Source: JBKDZP01 sp047971315 (GTDB lineage: Bacteria > Bacillota_I > Bacilli_A > RF39 > UBA660). From it: a DNA stretch of 64,000 nucleotides. The stretch spans positions 62,001 to 126,000 of the forward strand of contig JBKDZP010000008.1 in NCBI GenBank assembly GCA_047971315.1, given 5' to 3'. Both the position numbers and the translations under genes were made by a program. Below, piece by piece: positions 18,704 through 27,035 of this stretch; the first letter of the stretch is position 1; each line of letters begins with the position of its first letter. Below the pieces are notes generated by a model. That model had not been told where the DNA came from. It saw only the letters and a list, made by a program, of their open reading frames with translations, and did no database searches.

Positions 18704-18732
18704 TTGATTATTTTTTTTAAATTTGCTAAAAT
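18704..18732 (+). promoter_or_regulatory. Sigma-A promoter of the phosphatidyltransferase gene
   Basis: TTGATT (18704-18709), 17 bp, TAAAAT (18727-18732) with TGC in front (extended -10). GGAGG follows at 18744, so the leader is very short. Confidence 0.75.
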
Positions 18733-18755
18733 AGTATTAATATGGAGGATAAAAT

Positions 18756-19421
18756 ATGAAAAAAAATGATTATAAAAGACTAATCCCAAATATTTTGACA
18801 ATTTCTAGAATTGTAATTACCCCTTTTATTATAATACTCGGTATTTTAGGACAAATAAACATCGTTATTGTATTAGTTATTATTGCTGCAATTACTGATT
18901 TAATTGATGGTAATTTAGCTAGATACTGGAATGTAACTTCATTAAAGGGTGCTAAATTAGATACAATAGCTGATAAAATATTTGCTATTGGAATAACTGC
19001 TAGTTTAATTACAAGATATCAAATATTTATTATACCTTTAATTTTAGAAATTATTTTAGGATTATTAAATCTTTATTTTCATTTTAAAACAAATAAAACA
19101 GAATCATTAAATATTGGTAAAATTAAAACATGGATTTTATTTACTACTTTAATTATTGGTATTTTAGCTACATTTACTAATTCATTTAATAAAATATTAA
19201 CCGGATTTGCTTTTACAACAATTAATTTACAAGTTTTATGTTTTATTTTTTATTCTGTTAATTTTTGTCATAATATTACTAAGAAAAAAATTTCAATTGA
19301 AGACGAACCTATGCATAAAAAAATTATGCAAAATATTGATAATAATAATTATGAAAAAACATTAGTTTTAGATGAAATTAAAAGTTTAAATAATAAAATA
19401 TTTGATTATGATAAGTACTAA
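18756..19421 (+). CDS. pgsA: CDP-alcohol phosphatidyltransferase (PgsA-like)
   Basis: The 221-residue integral membrane protein has the CDP-alcohol phosphotransferase signature D-x2-DG-x2-AR-x8-G-x3-D-x3-D, seen as DLIDGNLARYWNVTSLKGAKLDTIADK near residue 48, and about five or six membrane helices. It most likely makes phosphatidylglycerolphosphate from CDP-diacylglycerol and glycerol-3-phosphate, the route to the anionic lipids of the membrane. The hydrophilic tail of about 40 residues is longer than usual. Substrate assignment within the family (PgsA versus cardiolipin or phosphatidylserine synthase) is by resemblance only. It is one of the few plus-strand genes, with its own promoter and terminator. 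Confidence 0.85.
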   Translation: MKKNDYKRLIPNILTISRIVITPFIIILGILGQINIVIVLVIIAAITDLIDGNLARYWNVTSLKGAKLDTIADKIFAIGITASLITRYQIFIIPLILEIILGLLNLYFHFKTNKTESLNIGKIKTWILFTTLIIGILATFTNSFNKILTGFAFTTINLQVLCFIFYSVNFCHNITKKKISIEDEPMHKKIMQNIDNNNYEKTLVLDEIKSLNNKIFDYDKY

Positions 19422-19446
19422 AAAGCCTCCAATTGGAGGCTTTTAT
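19421..19446 (+). terminator. Bidirectional intrinsic terminator between convergent genes
   Basis: GCCTCCAATTGGAGGC (19425-19440) is a perfect palindrome flanked by AAAA on the left and TTTTATT on the right. It serves pgsA on plus and the small gene at 19446 on minus. Confidence 0.92.
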
Positions 19447-19598
19447 TACATCATATTTTCTAATTTGTTATTTGCTTTTCTAACTGTTTCTTTTTTTACT
19501 TCGTCTACTTTTTTCATAATAGGCTTATTATACTTTTGATATGCCAAAACAGCTCCCGCACCTAAGGTAATAAGTGCTAAATCTTTACCTAATTTCAT
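19446..19598 (-). CDS. Small membrane-associated protein, 50 residues
   Basis: A short open frame on the minus strand encodes MKLGKDLALITLGAGAVLAY, then a lysine-rich helix ending NKLENMM. GAGGGTG is placed 5 nt before the ATG (19596-19598) and a strong terminator follows the stop, so it looks like a real gene. One N-terminal membrane helix (about residues 5-20) and a charged cytoplasmic helix recall YtxH-like small proteins, but the resemblance is only in architecture. Function unknown. Confidence 0.65.
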   Translation of the reverse strand: MKLGKDLALITLGAGAVLAYQKYNKPIMKKVDEVKKETVRKANNKLENMM

Positions 19599-19691
19599 AA
19601 TATCACCCTCTTAAGTATTATCCAGTTTCAATAGAAAATATGATTTTGTATGTAATTGAACTTATACATACACTAGTAGTTTGTATCGGTT

Positions 19692-21911
19692 TTATTTTTT
19701 TATGCAATTTTCTTTTATTTTTTTATTTAAATTTGTTTTTCTAATACTATCATAATTACATTCAATTCCTCTAACGAATGCTTGTGGTTCACCAATTAAT
19801 ATTAATTTTTTCTTTGCTCTTGTAATTCCTGTATAAATAAGTTTTCGATATAACATTCTTCCATAACTATTTGTAAATGGTAACACTACAATATCAAATT
19901 CACTTCCTTGAGATTTATGAATACTTATTATAAATCCATGTTTTATTTTATTAAAATCTTTTGGTAAATATATTACTTCTAAACCATCATAATCTACATG
20001 TATTTCATTTTTACCACTTTCACTGATATTTGCAGCAATAATATATTTAATAAATCCAATGTCACCATTAAATACATTCTCATCTGGCATATTAACAAGT
20101 TGTAATATTTTATCGTTTTCTCTAAATGTTACATCACCATATTTAATTTCTTTTTTTGTTTTAGATTTAGGATTAAATACTTCTTGTAATTCTTTATTTA
20201 AATTATCAATTCCATTTTCTCCTCTATAAATAGGTGCCATTACTTGGATTTTTTTCAAATCATAACATTTAGAAATAATTTGTTCACAAAGTGTTCTTAA
20301 ATTACTTTTTATACTATTACTATTACATTTTAAAAAAGTATAATCACATCTTGTTTCTAAAAAACTTTCATTTAAACTATTAGAAACTATTTCCTTAGCT
20401 AAAGCTGGTATATAAGAATTATCATCTTGTCTATATAAATGATCTAGTTCAATTTTTTTTATTACTCCACATTCAATTAAATCTTTTAGTACTTCTCCAG
20501 GTCCAACACTTGGTAATTGATTAAAGTCTCCAACTAAAACTAATTTAATAGCATTTGTTAATCCTTTAAGTAAATTATCCATTAAATTAATGTCTATCAT
20601 ACTGACCTCATCTACTATAATTAAATTACTATTATCTTTGTCAAATTCATTAATTGCGAATTCATTTGTATCTTTATTCCATTTTAAAAATCGATGAATT
20701 GTTGAAGCTGGTAAAAGAGTTGATTCACTCATTCTTTTACTTGCTCTTCCTGTTGGTGCTAATAATGCCACATTTTTAACTAATTGATCATAATTATATG
20801 CATTTATATTTTTATATAATGATACTATAGCTTTGATAATTGTTGTTTTTCCTGTTCCTGGTCCACCAGTTATTATAACGATATTATTTTCAAGTGATTC
20901 TTTTATTGCTTCTTTTTGTTTATCGTTATATTCTATATTTAATTCTTCTTCTAAATTTTTAATAAATTTATCTAGTTGTTTAAATTTATCTAAAGGTTTA
21001 TTTATTAAGTAGTTTATTTTTTTTATAATATTATTTTCAGCATCATAAATATCTTTTAGGTAAAATTTTTCACCTTCTAATATTATTTTTGATTCAAAAC
21101 GCAATATATCTAAATAATTTATAAACATATCATCATCGATTTCATTGTTTAAATATTTTATTGTCTCTATTTTTATATCATCATAAGTTAAATATGTATT
21201 TCCAGTTTGAAAAGTAATATTTTTAAAAACAAACAAAATACAAGCAATAATTCTTCTTTCATCATTTTCTTCAATTCCCATTTTATTACTAATTTCATCT
21301 ATTTTAGTAAATGATATTTCTAATTCTTCATCTAATAATTTAAAAATATTATGTTCAATAATATTTATTGTATTACTTTTATATTTATTATATATTACTA
21401 ATGCATCTTTAATTGGAAAACCTAAGTCAGTTAAATAAACTATAATTTTATGACTTTCTTCATATTTAATTAGTGTTTCATAAATCAATTTAGCTTTTTT
21501 ATTAGATAATTTTGGAACTAAATTTAAACAACCTTCTTCTAATAAAATTCTTTCTAAGGTAGTTTCACCAAGTGTATTAACAATTGTTGTAGCAAGTTTT
21601 TCTCCAACAGTAGGAAATAAATCACTACTTAAGAATTGAATAATACCGTCTTTATCTTCGGGTTTAACTCTTTCATAGTCTTCTACAGTATACTGAACAC
21701 CATATTTAGGATGTGTTATTAATTCACCATAAAATGTATACATATCGTTTTCATTTAATTCAGCAAAATAACCTGTAAAAGTTATAGTTTTATTTACATA
21801 ATCATTCATATTTTCATCATTAGTTTCTTTTAGTTTAAATATTCCTATATGATACCCTTTGTCTGATTTATAAATACTTTGTTTATAAATTCCTTTTATA
21901 TAGTTTTTCAT
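19692..21911 (-). CDS. recD2: RecD2-type ATP-dependent DNA helicase (RecD/TraA family)
   Basis: RecD2 is a 5'-3' superfamily 1B helicase that acts in replication-fork and mismatch-related repair outside RecBCD. The 739-residue product has the N-terminal OB-like and helix-hairpin-helix region (1-330), Walker A in ITGGPGTGKTTIIKAI (near 345), the DEVSMID Walker B block, GDFNQLPSVGPGEVL (motif III), and near the C-terminus HKSQGSEFDIVVLPF and YTGITRAKKKLILIG. It stands alone. AGAGGTG precedes the ATG, and an extended -10 (TGT-TATAAT, 21930-21935) lies just upstream. Confidence 0.95.
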   Translation of the reverse strand: MKNYIKGIYKQSIYKSDKGYHIGIFKLKETNDENMNDYVNKTITFTGYFAELNENDMYTFYGELITHPKYGVQYTVEDYERVKPEDKDGIIQFLSSDLFPTVGEKLATTIVNTLGETTLERILLEEGCLNLVPKLSNKKAKLIYETLIKYEESHKIIVYLTDLGFPIKDALVIYNKYKSNTINIIEHNIFKLLDEELEISFTKIDEISNKMGIEENDERRIIACILFVFKNITFQTGNTYLTYDDIKIETIKYLNNEIDDDMFINYLDILRFESKIILEGEKFYLKDIYDAENNIIKKINYLINKPLDKFKQLDKFIKNLEEELNIEYNDKQKEAIKESLENNIVIITGGPGTGKTTIIKAIVSLYKNINAYNYDQLVKNVALLAPTGRASKRMSESTLLPASTIHRFLKWNKDTNEFAINEFDKDNSNLIIVDEVSMIDINLMDNLLKGLTNAIKLVLVGDFNQLPSVGPGEVLKDLIECGVIKKIELDHLYRQDDNSYIPALAKEIVSNSLNESFLETRCDYTFLKCNSNSIKSNLRTLCEQIISKCYDLKKIQVMAPIYRGENGIDNLNKELQEVFNPKSKTKKEIKYGDVTFRENDKILQLVNMPDENVFNGDIGFIKYIIAANISESGKNEIHVDYDGLEVIYLPKDFNKIKHGFIISIHKSQGSEFDIVVLPFTNSYGRMLYRKLIYTGITRAKKKLILIGEPQAFVRGIECNYDSIRKTNLNKKIKENCIKK

Positions 21912-21929
21912 TCCTACACCTCTTTTTTT

Positions 21930-21938
21930 ATTATAACA
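21930..21938 (-). promoter_or_regulatory. Predicted extended -10 promoter of recD2
   Basis: Minus strand TGT-TATAAT. Only a weak -35 (TTTTAA-like) can be placed 17 bp upstream. Confidence 0.5.
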
Positions 21939-21983
21939 AACATTTATTTTTTTTAAAAGTTTTAAATTTCAGTTAAATATAAA

Positions 21984-22001
21984 AACCTAGTTGCCTAGGT
22001 A
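21984..22001 (-). terminator. Probable intrinsic terminator after mtaB
   Basis: Minus strand ACCTAG-GCAA-CTAGGT followed by TTTTATATTT, 20 nt beyond the mtaB stop. The stem is only 6 bp. Confidence 0.6.
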
Positions 22002-22020
22002 ATTAATTTAACAGTTATAA

Positions 22021-23292
22021 TTAGATTCTAGTTCCAATAATATAGGGATATTCAATTTTTTCCAACTTCACTTCTATATCTTTATTTAAATCATTTTTAT
22101 CACCTTTTGTTTTTATTTGTAAATAATTTCCAGAGTGACCAGTTATATTATTATTGTTTAAAGTTTCAGGCAAAAATGTAATTGTACTATTTAAAAACTT
22201 TTCCATATATTCTAGTTCTAAATTTTTAGATATTTCTAATAGAGTTTTTACTCTTTGTTTTTTATTTTTTTCGTCAATTTGATTATCTAGTTTACTCGCT
22301 GGAGTTCCATCTCTTTTTGAATATGCGAAAACATGTAATTTAGTAAATTTTATTTTATTTATTTCATTAACTGTTTCTTGAAATTCTTCTTCTGTTTCAC
22401 CTGGAAATCCTACAATTACATCTGTTGTTATTGAAATATTATTTCTTATTTCTCTTATTTTATTAATTATTTCAATAAATTTTTCCATTTGATATTTACG
22501 ATTCATTCTTTTTAGTACTGTATTTGATCCACTTTGTAATGGTATATGAAAATGGTCTACTAATATTTTATTATTTTTCAAAATATTTAATATTCTATCA
22601 TTTATTTCAGTTGCTTCAAGTGATGAAATTCTTAGTCTAACTAGACCTTCAATTAAAACTAGTTCTTCTAATAAATTCGCAAAATCATAGTTTTCAAATT
22701 CAGAACCATAATTTCCTGTATGAATTCCTGTTAAAACTATTTCTTTATGTCCATTTTCTATTAAATTTTTTATTTCTGTTATTACATCATTTTTTCTTTT
22801 ACTTCTCACATTACCTCTTGTATAAGGAATTACACAATATGTACAGAAGTTATTACATCCGTCTTGTATTTTAACGAAAGCTCTTGTTTTATTAAAATTG
22901 TTTAGTATCATTGGTTCAAATTCTGTATTGCTTATATCACTTATATCAATTTTTGTTTTATTTGTCTTCAAATATTCTTCTATATAGTCTACAATTTTAG
23001 TTTTATTAATGTTACCTATTATTATATCAACACCATCTATAGTTGTTTGCTTATTTTGTACTAGACAACCACATACTATTATAATACTTTTGCTATTATT
23101 ATTTATTGCTCTTCTTATTATTTTCATTGATTTATTATCTGCAGTATTTGTAACACTACATGTATTTATTACTATTATATCAGCTAAGTCATTGTTAACT
23201 TCAATATAACCTTTGTTTTTAAGCAAATCGCTAATTACGCTTGATTCATATGTATTAACTTTACATCCTAATGTATATATTTGAAATGTCAT
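22021..23292 (-). CDS. mtaB: tRNA t6A37 methylthiotransferase MtaB
   Basis: MtaB is a radical-SAM enzyme that adds a methylthio group to t6A37 of tRNAs reading ANN codons. The 423-residue protein shows the family order: N-terminal MTTase domain with TLGCKVNTYES and cluster-binding cysteines (near 9, 46, 75), the radical-SAM motif CNNFCTYC (C-x3-C-x2-C, near 150) and a C-terminal TRAM-like part. The sequence TLGCKVN-E/T places it with MtaB rather than MiaB or RimO. AGGAGG lies just before the ATG, and it directly follows a terminator hairpin of the upstream gene, so expression may depend on its own promoter or on read-through. Confidence 0.95.
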   Translation of the reverse strand: MTFQIYTLGCKVNTYESSVISDLLKNKGYIEVNNDLADIIVINTCSVTNTADNKSMKIIRRAINNNSKSIIIVCGCLVQNKQTTIDGVDIIIGNINKTKIVDYIEEYLKTNKTKIDISDISNTEFEPMILNNFNKTRAFVKIQDGCNNFCTYCVIPYTRGNVRSKRKNDVITEIKNLIENGHKEIVLTGIHTGNYGSEFENYDFANLLEELVLIEGLVRLRISSLEATEINDRILNILKNNKILVDHFHIPLQSGSNTVLKRMNRKYQMEKFIEIINKIREIRNNISITTDVIVGFPGETEEEFQETVNEINKIKFTKLHVFAYSKRDGTPASKLDNQIDEKNKKQRVKTLLEISKNLELEYMEKFLNSTITFLPETLNNNNITGHSGNYLQIKTKGDKNDLNKDIEVKLEKIEYPYIIGTRI

Positions 23293-23302
23293 AAATTCCT
23301 CC

Positions 23303-23324
23303 TAAAAAAGACCAATTGGTCTTA
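23303..23324 (-). terminator. Intrinsic terminator between the unknown membrane-anchored gene and mtaB
   Basis: Perfect palindrome AAGACCAATTGGTCTT (23308-23323) followed on the minus strand by TTTT. It overlaps the TAA of the upstream gene and touches the Shine-Dalgarno sequence of mtaB. Confidence 0.85.
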
Positions 23325-24071
23325 TAAATTATTTCTAAATTCTTTTAATGCTTGCAAAAAATCTTCATTTTTCTTAATATCTAGACTAATCGGTGGCATG
23401 TCTAATGTTTGTTCTAAACTATTTATTTCTATATTATTTTCAAAAGTAAATTCACCTAAATATTCTTCTATATTTTGATTATTGTATTCATCTTTGAAAT
23501 ATTCATCAAAATCAAAATGCAATTGTTGTTTTGTTTCAAAACTAGGAACTGTAGGATATTCAAGATGTTCATTCATCTTTCCATATACTGGTGATAAAAA
23601 TTCGGTTTTTTTAAATTTTTTAAAATCATCTGTCTCAATTACTGGTTTTATAGTTTCTCTAATTTGTTCTACTGGTTCTTCTATTTTTGTAATTAATTCT
23701 GGAAGTTTTTTAGTTTCAATTTTGCTATTTTTTTTATTACTTGTTTTATTTTTTATTAATTCTTGATAACTAATAATTGATTTTTCTTCTTGTTCTTGTT
23801 CAAAATTAGCAACAATTTCATCTGGTTTTGTTTCTAAATCTTTTTGCATTTTCGCTAACATTTCTTCAATTTCAGTTGGTTTCACTTCTGTAACAGCCCC
23901 TTTTACTTCTTGAATTGGTTTTAAATCTACAAGGTTACTAATTATATCATTTATTTCTTCTTCGTCTCTTTTTTTATCTTTATATATTATATAAAAAATA
24001 CTAAATATTATAAATAAAAATACAACTATAGACGACCCAATTATCATTCCAGTATTTGTAATCTCTAACAT
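23322..24071 (-). CDS. Membrane-anchored acidic protein of unknown function
   Basis: The product (249 residues from this start) has one N-terminal membrane helix (GMIIGSSIVVFLFIIFSIFYIIY) followed by a long, highly charged, probably disordered cytoplasmic region rich in Glu and Lys, with hydrophobic patches (EEYLGEFTF, LDMPPISLDI) near the C-terminus. No domain is recognised. An upstream in-frame ATG (24092) lies inside rsmE; GGAG 7 nt before the ATG at 24069-24071 favours the shorter form, which begins 4 nt after the rsmE stop. Linkage to rsmE is probably operonic only. The architecture resembles scaffold or division-associated membrane proteins, but there is no evidence for such a role. Confidence 0.7.
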   Translation of the reverse strand: MLEITNTGMIIGSSIVVFLFIIFSIFYIIYKDKKRDEEEINDIISNLVDLKPIQEVKGAVTEVKPTEIEEMLAKMQKDLETKPDEIVANFEQEQEEKSIISYQELIKNKTSNKKNSKIETKKLPELITKIEEPVEQIRETIKPVIETDDFKKFKKTEFLSPVYGKMNEHLEYPTVPSFETKQQLHFDFDEYFKDEYNNQNIEEYLGEFTFENNIEINSLEQTLDMPPISLDIKKNEDFLQALKEFRNNL

Positions 24072-24075
24072 TTTA

Positions 24076-24789
24076 TCACTCCATATATTCATAATTTATT
24101 ATACTTAACAAAAATATAGGTACGGTTTCAACTCTCATAATATTATTTCCAAGCGTTGTACTAGATGCCCCAAGATCAATCAAAAAGTTCTCTTCTTTTG
24201 TTGATAAGCCACCTTCAGGTCCGATTACTATATTTATTTTATCACACTTTTTGTTTTTTTTCAAAAGGGAATTTATATTTAATGTTTCTTCTTTTGTACT
24301 ACATAGTATAGTTAATCCCTCAAACTTTGTCAATTGTTTTAAATTTTTTATTTCGGTAATTATTGGAATTTCATCTCTAAGTGATTGTTCACTTGCTTCT
24401 TTTACTATTTTTTGCCATCTTGTTATTTTCTTATCATATTTTTCATTATCAATTTTAATTATACTTCTTTCAGTAATTAATGGAACTATTTCAAATATTC
24501 CAAGTTCTGTTGCTTTTTGCAAAACAAAATCAAATTTTTGTTCTTTTAATAGTGGTAAATAAAGAGTAATAGTTGGTGTTGGATTATTTTTTTGAACTTC
24601 AACACTATCTATTATTACTTTAATATCATTATTAACATTTTCAATATGACACATATATACAATTTTTTTATATACAATTTGAATTTTATCATTATCTTTC
24701 ATTCTCATTACTGTTTTAATATGATAATAATCACTTGAATCTAATTCAAATACGTAATTTTGTTTATTTTTTGCGAAATATCTTTGCAT
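24076..24789 (-). CDS. rsmE: 16S rRNA m3U1498 methyltransferase
   Basis: RsmE methylates N3 of U1498 in 16S rRNA using S-adenosylmethionine. The 237-residue protein has the N-terminal PUA-like part (MQRYFAKNKQNYVFEL) and a SPOUT knot with KATELGIFEIVPLITERS (near 95), VGPEGG-type IGPEGGLSTKEENFLI (near 190) and the knot-forming LGNNIMRVETVPIFLLSII at the C-terminus. It is typical in length. The start is supported by GGTG 6 nt upstream. The unknown membrane-anchored gene follows after 4 nt. Confidence 0.95.
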   Translation of the reverse strand: MQRYFAKNKQNYVFELDSSDYYHIKTVMRMKDNDKIQIVYKKIVYMCHIENVNNDIKVIIDSVEVQKNNPTPTITLYLPLLKEQKFDFVLQKATELGIFEIVPLITERSIIKIDNEKYDKKITRWQKIVKEASEQSLRDEIPIITEIKNLKQLTKFEGLTILCSTKEETLNINSLLKKNKKCDKINIVIGPEGGLSTKEENFLIDLGASSTTLGNNIMRVETVPIFLLSIINYEYME

Positions 24790-24869
24790 TTGCTTTCACC
24801 ATAAACATTGTATCAAATATTTAATAAATAAAATATATATATTATACAATTTGTCACAATTTTACAAAA

Positions 24870-24897
24870 TAAAAATAAGATTTATAAATCTTATTTA
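24870..24897 (-). terminator. Intrinsic terminator overlapping the trxA stop
   Basis: Minus strand AAATAAGATTTATAAATCTTATTT followed by TTATTTTG; the first arm contains the trxA TAA. Confidence 0.75.
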
Positions 24898-25199
24898 TTT
24901 TCATTTATCCAATTAGTAAGTGTATCTTTTGGCATATATCCACTTTTTGTAGCTATTTTCTTTCCTTCTTTAAAAAGAATTAAGGTAGGCACACTCATTA
25001 CTCCGAAATTTCTAGCTAAATCATTACATTCATCAACATCAATTTTAACTATTTTTATAGAGTCTCTATCACTTGCTAATTCTTCTAATACAGGTGTTAA
25101 CATTTTACAAGGTCCGCACCATGTAGCAAAAAAGTCTACCAAAACTAAATCTTTACTTACTAAATCATTAAAATTTTCTTCATTTCCATGTAATAACAT
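24891..25199 (-). CDS. trxA: Thioredoxin
   Basis: At 102 residues this is a normal thioredoxin with the redox-active WCGPCKM near residue 29, the cis-proline loop MSVPTLILF near 72, and the KSGYMPKDTL end. It reduces protein disulfides in the cytoplasm. It follows cvpA so closely that the cvpA stop overlaps its Shine-Dalgarno region (AAGGAGGATTAAAATG), indicating coupled translation. Thioredoxin reductase is not in the window. Confidence 0.97.
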   Translation of the reverse strand: MLLHGNEENFNDLVSKDLVLVDFFATWCGPCKMLTPVLEELASDRDSIKIVKIDVDECNDLARNFGVMSVPTLILFKEGKKIATKSGYMPKDTLTNWINENK

Positions 25200-25200
25200 T

Positions 25201-25950
25201 TTAATCCTCCTTTATGCATTCATCACTATTTTTTGTATCTTCTCTATAACACTTCAATACATCCTCAACTGTATCAATTTTTATTTTACCTAATTTAATT
25301 AATTTATCTACATTTTCTATAGTAACTATATTATATTTTAAAAATAAATCAAGTGTTTCTTTATTAAATTCAGCTGCATTTGGTGTTGTTTCATATTTAT
25401 CTTTAAGTGATACAAATTCTTCAATTACATTCATTGAATCTTTAGAAAAATTAGAAAGTACTGGAGTATTATTTAATATATAGTCTTTGTATTTTGATTC
25501 ATTTAATACATCAATATTGAATACTGGTAAATTTAATATATATAAAGCAATAAAAATCCAAACAATTGCTTCTATTAAACCTATTAAAGCCCCTAAAATT
25601 TTTGATGGAAATCCAAGTAGTATGGTAAAACTTAACATCTTTTCAAAAATTGAAGATGTGAATTTTAAAAGTTTTAATACTAACATTAAAATACCCATTA
25701 CAATAATTAATGCGACAAATTCATATAGTGCTATATTTAATACAGTTACACCTTTTATAATTCCACCAAATGGAAAAAATGGTAAGTGTTCATATAAAAT
25801 AACTGATACAGGATTTTTTAGTAAAAATGACAAAATTACTATTACAAATATTCCTAAAAATGATATAACTTCCTTTGTAAAACCTCTTTTAAATCCAACT
25901 ACAGCTCCAAAACCAAGTATAAGTAAGATAATTGCATCGACTATATTCAT
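25201..25950 (-). CDS. CvpA family membrane protein
   Basis: The 249-residue protein begins MNIVDAIILLILGFGAVVGFKRGFTKEVISFLGIFV, the typical CvpA/colicin V production signature with its conserved G-x-x-R-G-F loop, and has four predicted membrane helices up to about residue 165. A hydrophilic C-terminal tail of about 80 residues follows. CvpA-like proteins contribute to envelope and membrane-stress homeostasis; the molecular role is not settled. The gene is first in a two-gene unit with trxA. In other Bacillota the family often sits beside mutS2; here it does not. Confidence 0.85.
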   Translation of the reverse strand: MNIVDAIILLILGFGAVVGFKRGFTKEVISFLGIFVIVILSFLLKNPVSVILYEHLPFFPFGGIIKGVTVLNIALYEFVALIIVMGILMLVLKLLKFTSSIFEKMLSFTILLGFPSKILGALIGLIEAIVWIFIALYILNLPVFNIDVLNESKYKDYILNNTPVLSNFSKDSMNVIEEFVSLKDKYETTPNAAEFNKETLDLFLKYNIVTIENVDKLIKLGKIKIDTVEDVLKCYREDTKNSDECIKED

Positions 25951-26021
25951 TTAATCCTCATTCCCTTCTTTATTAATTATATTACAAATTTAGAAAAAAA
26001 TAAAGGATTTTAAATTTTTTG

Positions 26022-26030
26022 TGATAGAAT
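26022..26030 (+). promoter_or_regulatory. Predicted extended -10 promoter of rnhC
   Basis: TGA-TAGAAT lies just ahead of the GGAGGG of rnhC, leaving a leader of about 10 nt. No clear -35 hexamer. Confidence 0.45.
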
Positions 26031-26047
26031 ATATATGGAGGGATGAT

Positions 26048-26986
26048 ATGACAATCTCATTTAAAATAAGTGATAATACAAAAGAAAAAATGATTAAATA
26101 TTTTGAAGATAAAAAAAGAGTAAAAACCCCAGCTTATGCTATTTTTCAAGCTGATGAAGAAGATAGTGTTGTGACATTGTATGAATCTGGTAAAGTTGTG
26201 TTTCAAGGAATTAGTGCGGATATTGATTCTGCTATGTGGAAACAAACTGAAAAGAATTTAAATCCCAATGTTATAATTGAAGAAAAAAATAGTGATAATA
26301 AGGATAAATCAGAAAAAGATAAAATAGTAATTGATCCTAAAATTTATAATGCAACGACTATAGGTTCTGATGAAGTCGGAACTGGTGATTATTTTGGGCC
26401 AATTGTTGTAACAGCTGCATATGTAAATAAAGAACATATTTCTTTTTTAGAAAATTTAGGTGTTACAGATTCTAAAAAATTAACTGATATTAAAATATTA
26501 AAGATTGTTCCTGAAATTATAAAAAAAATTCCTTATGCATGTTTTGTTTTATCTAATAAAGAATTTAATCAAAATAAAGATATAAATATGAATAAAACTA
26601 AAGCAATTTTACATAATAAAGTTTTATTAAAAATGACTCAAGATTATAAAGATACAGAGTATGTAGTAGTTGATGAATTTGCTCAAAAATTTGTATATTA
26701 TAGTTATTTAAAAGATATTCCTGAAGTATATAGAAAAATAACTTTTATGACTAAAGCTGAAAGTAAATGTTTATCAGTAGCTTGCGCATCTTTAATTAGT
26801 AGATATGTTTTCTTAAAAGAATATGAAAAATTAGAAAAAAATTATGGAATTATTTTCCCAAAAGGCGCTGGAGCAAATGTAGATGAAGTTGGAGCTAATT
26901 TAGTGAAAAAATATGGTTTTGAATTATTAAATGATATTGCTAAAGTTAGTTTTAAAAATACTGACAAAATTAAAAATAAATTATAA
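26048..26986 (+). CDS. rnhC: Ribonuclease HIII
   Basis: RNase HIII removes RNA from RNA-DNA hybrids such as R-loops and lagging-strand primers. The protein (312 residues from this start) has the N-terminal TBP-like substrate-binding domain (about 1-95, ending where the linker KNSDNKDKSEKDK begins) and the catalytic fold starting with the signature GSDEVGTGDYFGPIVV near residue 105. The later acidic residues are in VVDEFAQKF. GGAGGG 5 nt before the ATG at 26048 decides the start over an in-frame ATG at 26021. Plus-strand gene, divergent from cvpA-trxA and convergent with murC. Confidence 0.95.
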   Translation: MTISFKISDNTKEKMIKYFEDKKRVKTPAYAIFQADEEDSVVTLYESGKVVFQGISADIDSAMWKQTEKNLNPNVIIEEKNSDNKDKSEKDKIVIDPKIYNATTIGSDEVGTGDYFGPIVVTAAYVNKEHISFLENLGVTDSKKLTDIKILKIVPEIIKKIPYACFVLSNKEFNQNKDINMNKTKAILHNKVLLKMTQDYKDTEYVVVDEFAQKFVYYSYLKDIPEVYRKITFMTKAESKCLSVACASLISRYVFLKEYEKLEKNYGIIFPKGAGANVDEVGANLVKKYGFELLNDIAKVSFKNTDKIKNKL

Positions 26987-26989
26987 ATA

Positions 26990-27035
26990 AAAAAGGCTGA
27001 TTGAAAAATTATATTTCAATACAGTCTTTTTTTTC
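26990..27035. terminator. Bidirectional terminator between rnhC and murC
   Basis: Imperfect stem AAAGGCTG-ATTGAAA / TTTCAATACAGTCTTT (one wobble, one bulge) followed by T8 on plus and by TTTTTTATT on minus. It uses the last codons of murC as its right arm. Confidence 0.8.

Noticed and set aside
18604..18801. 65-codon frame on minus across the pgsA promoter
   Set aside because: No ribosome binding site, overlaps the promoter and start of pgsA, and contains the hairpin of the candidate small RNA.
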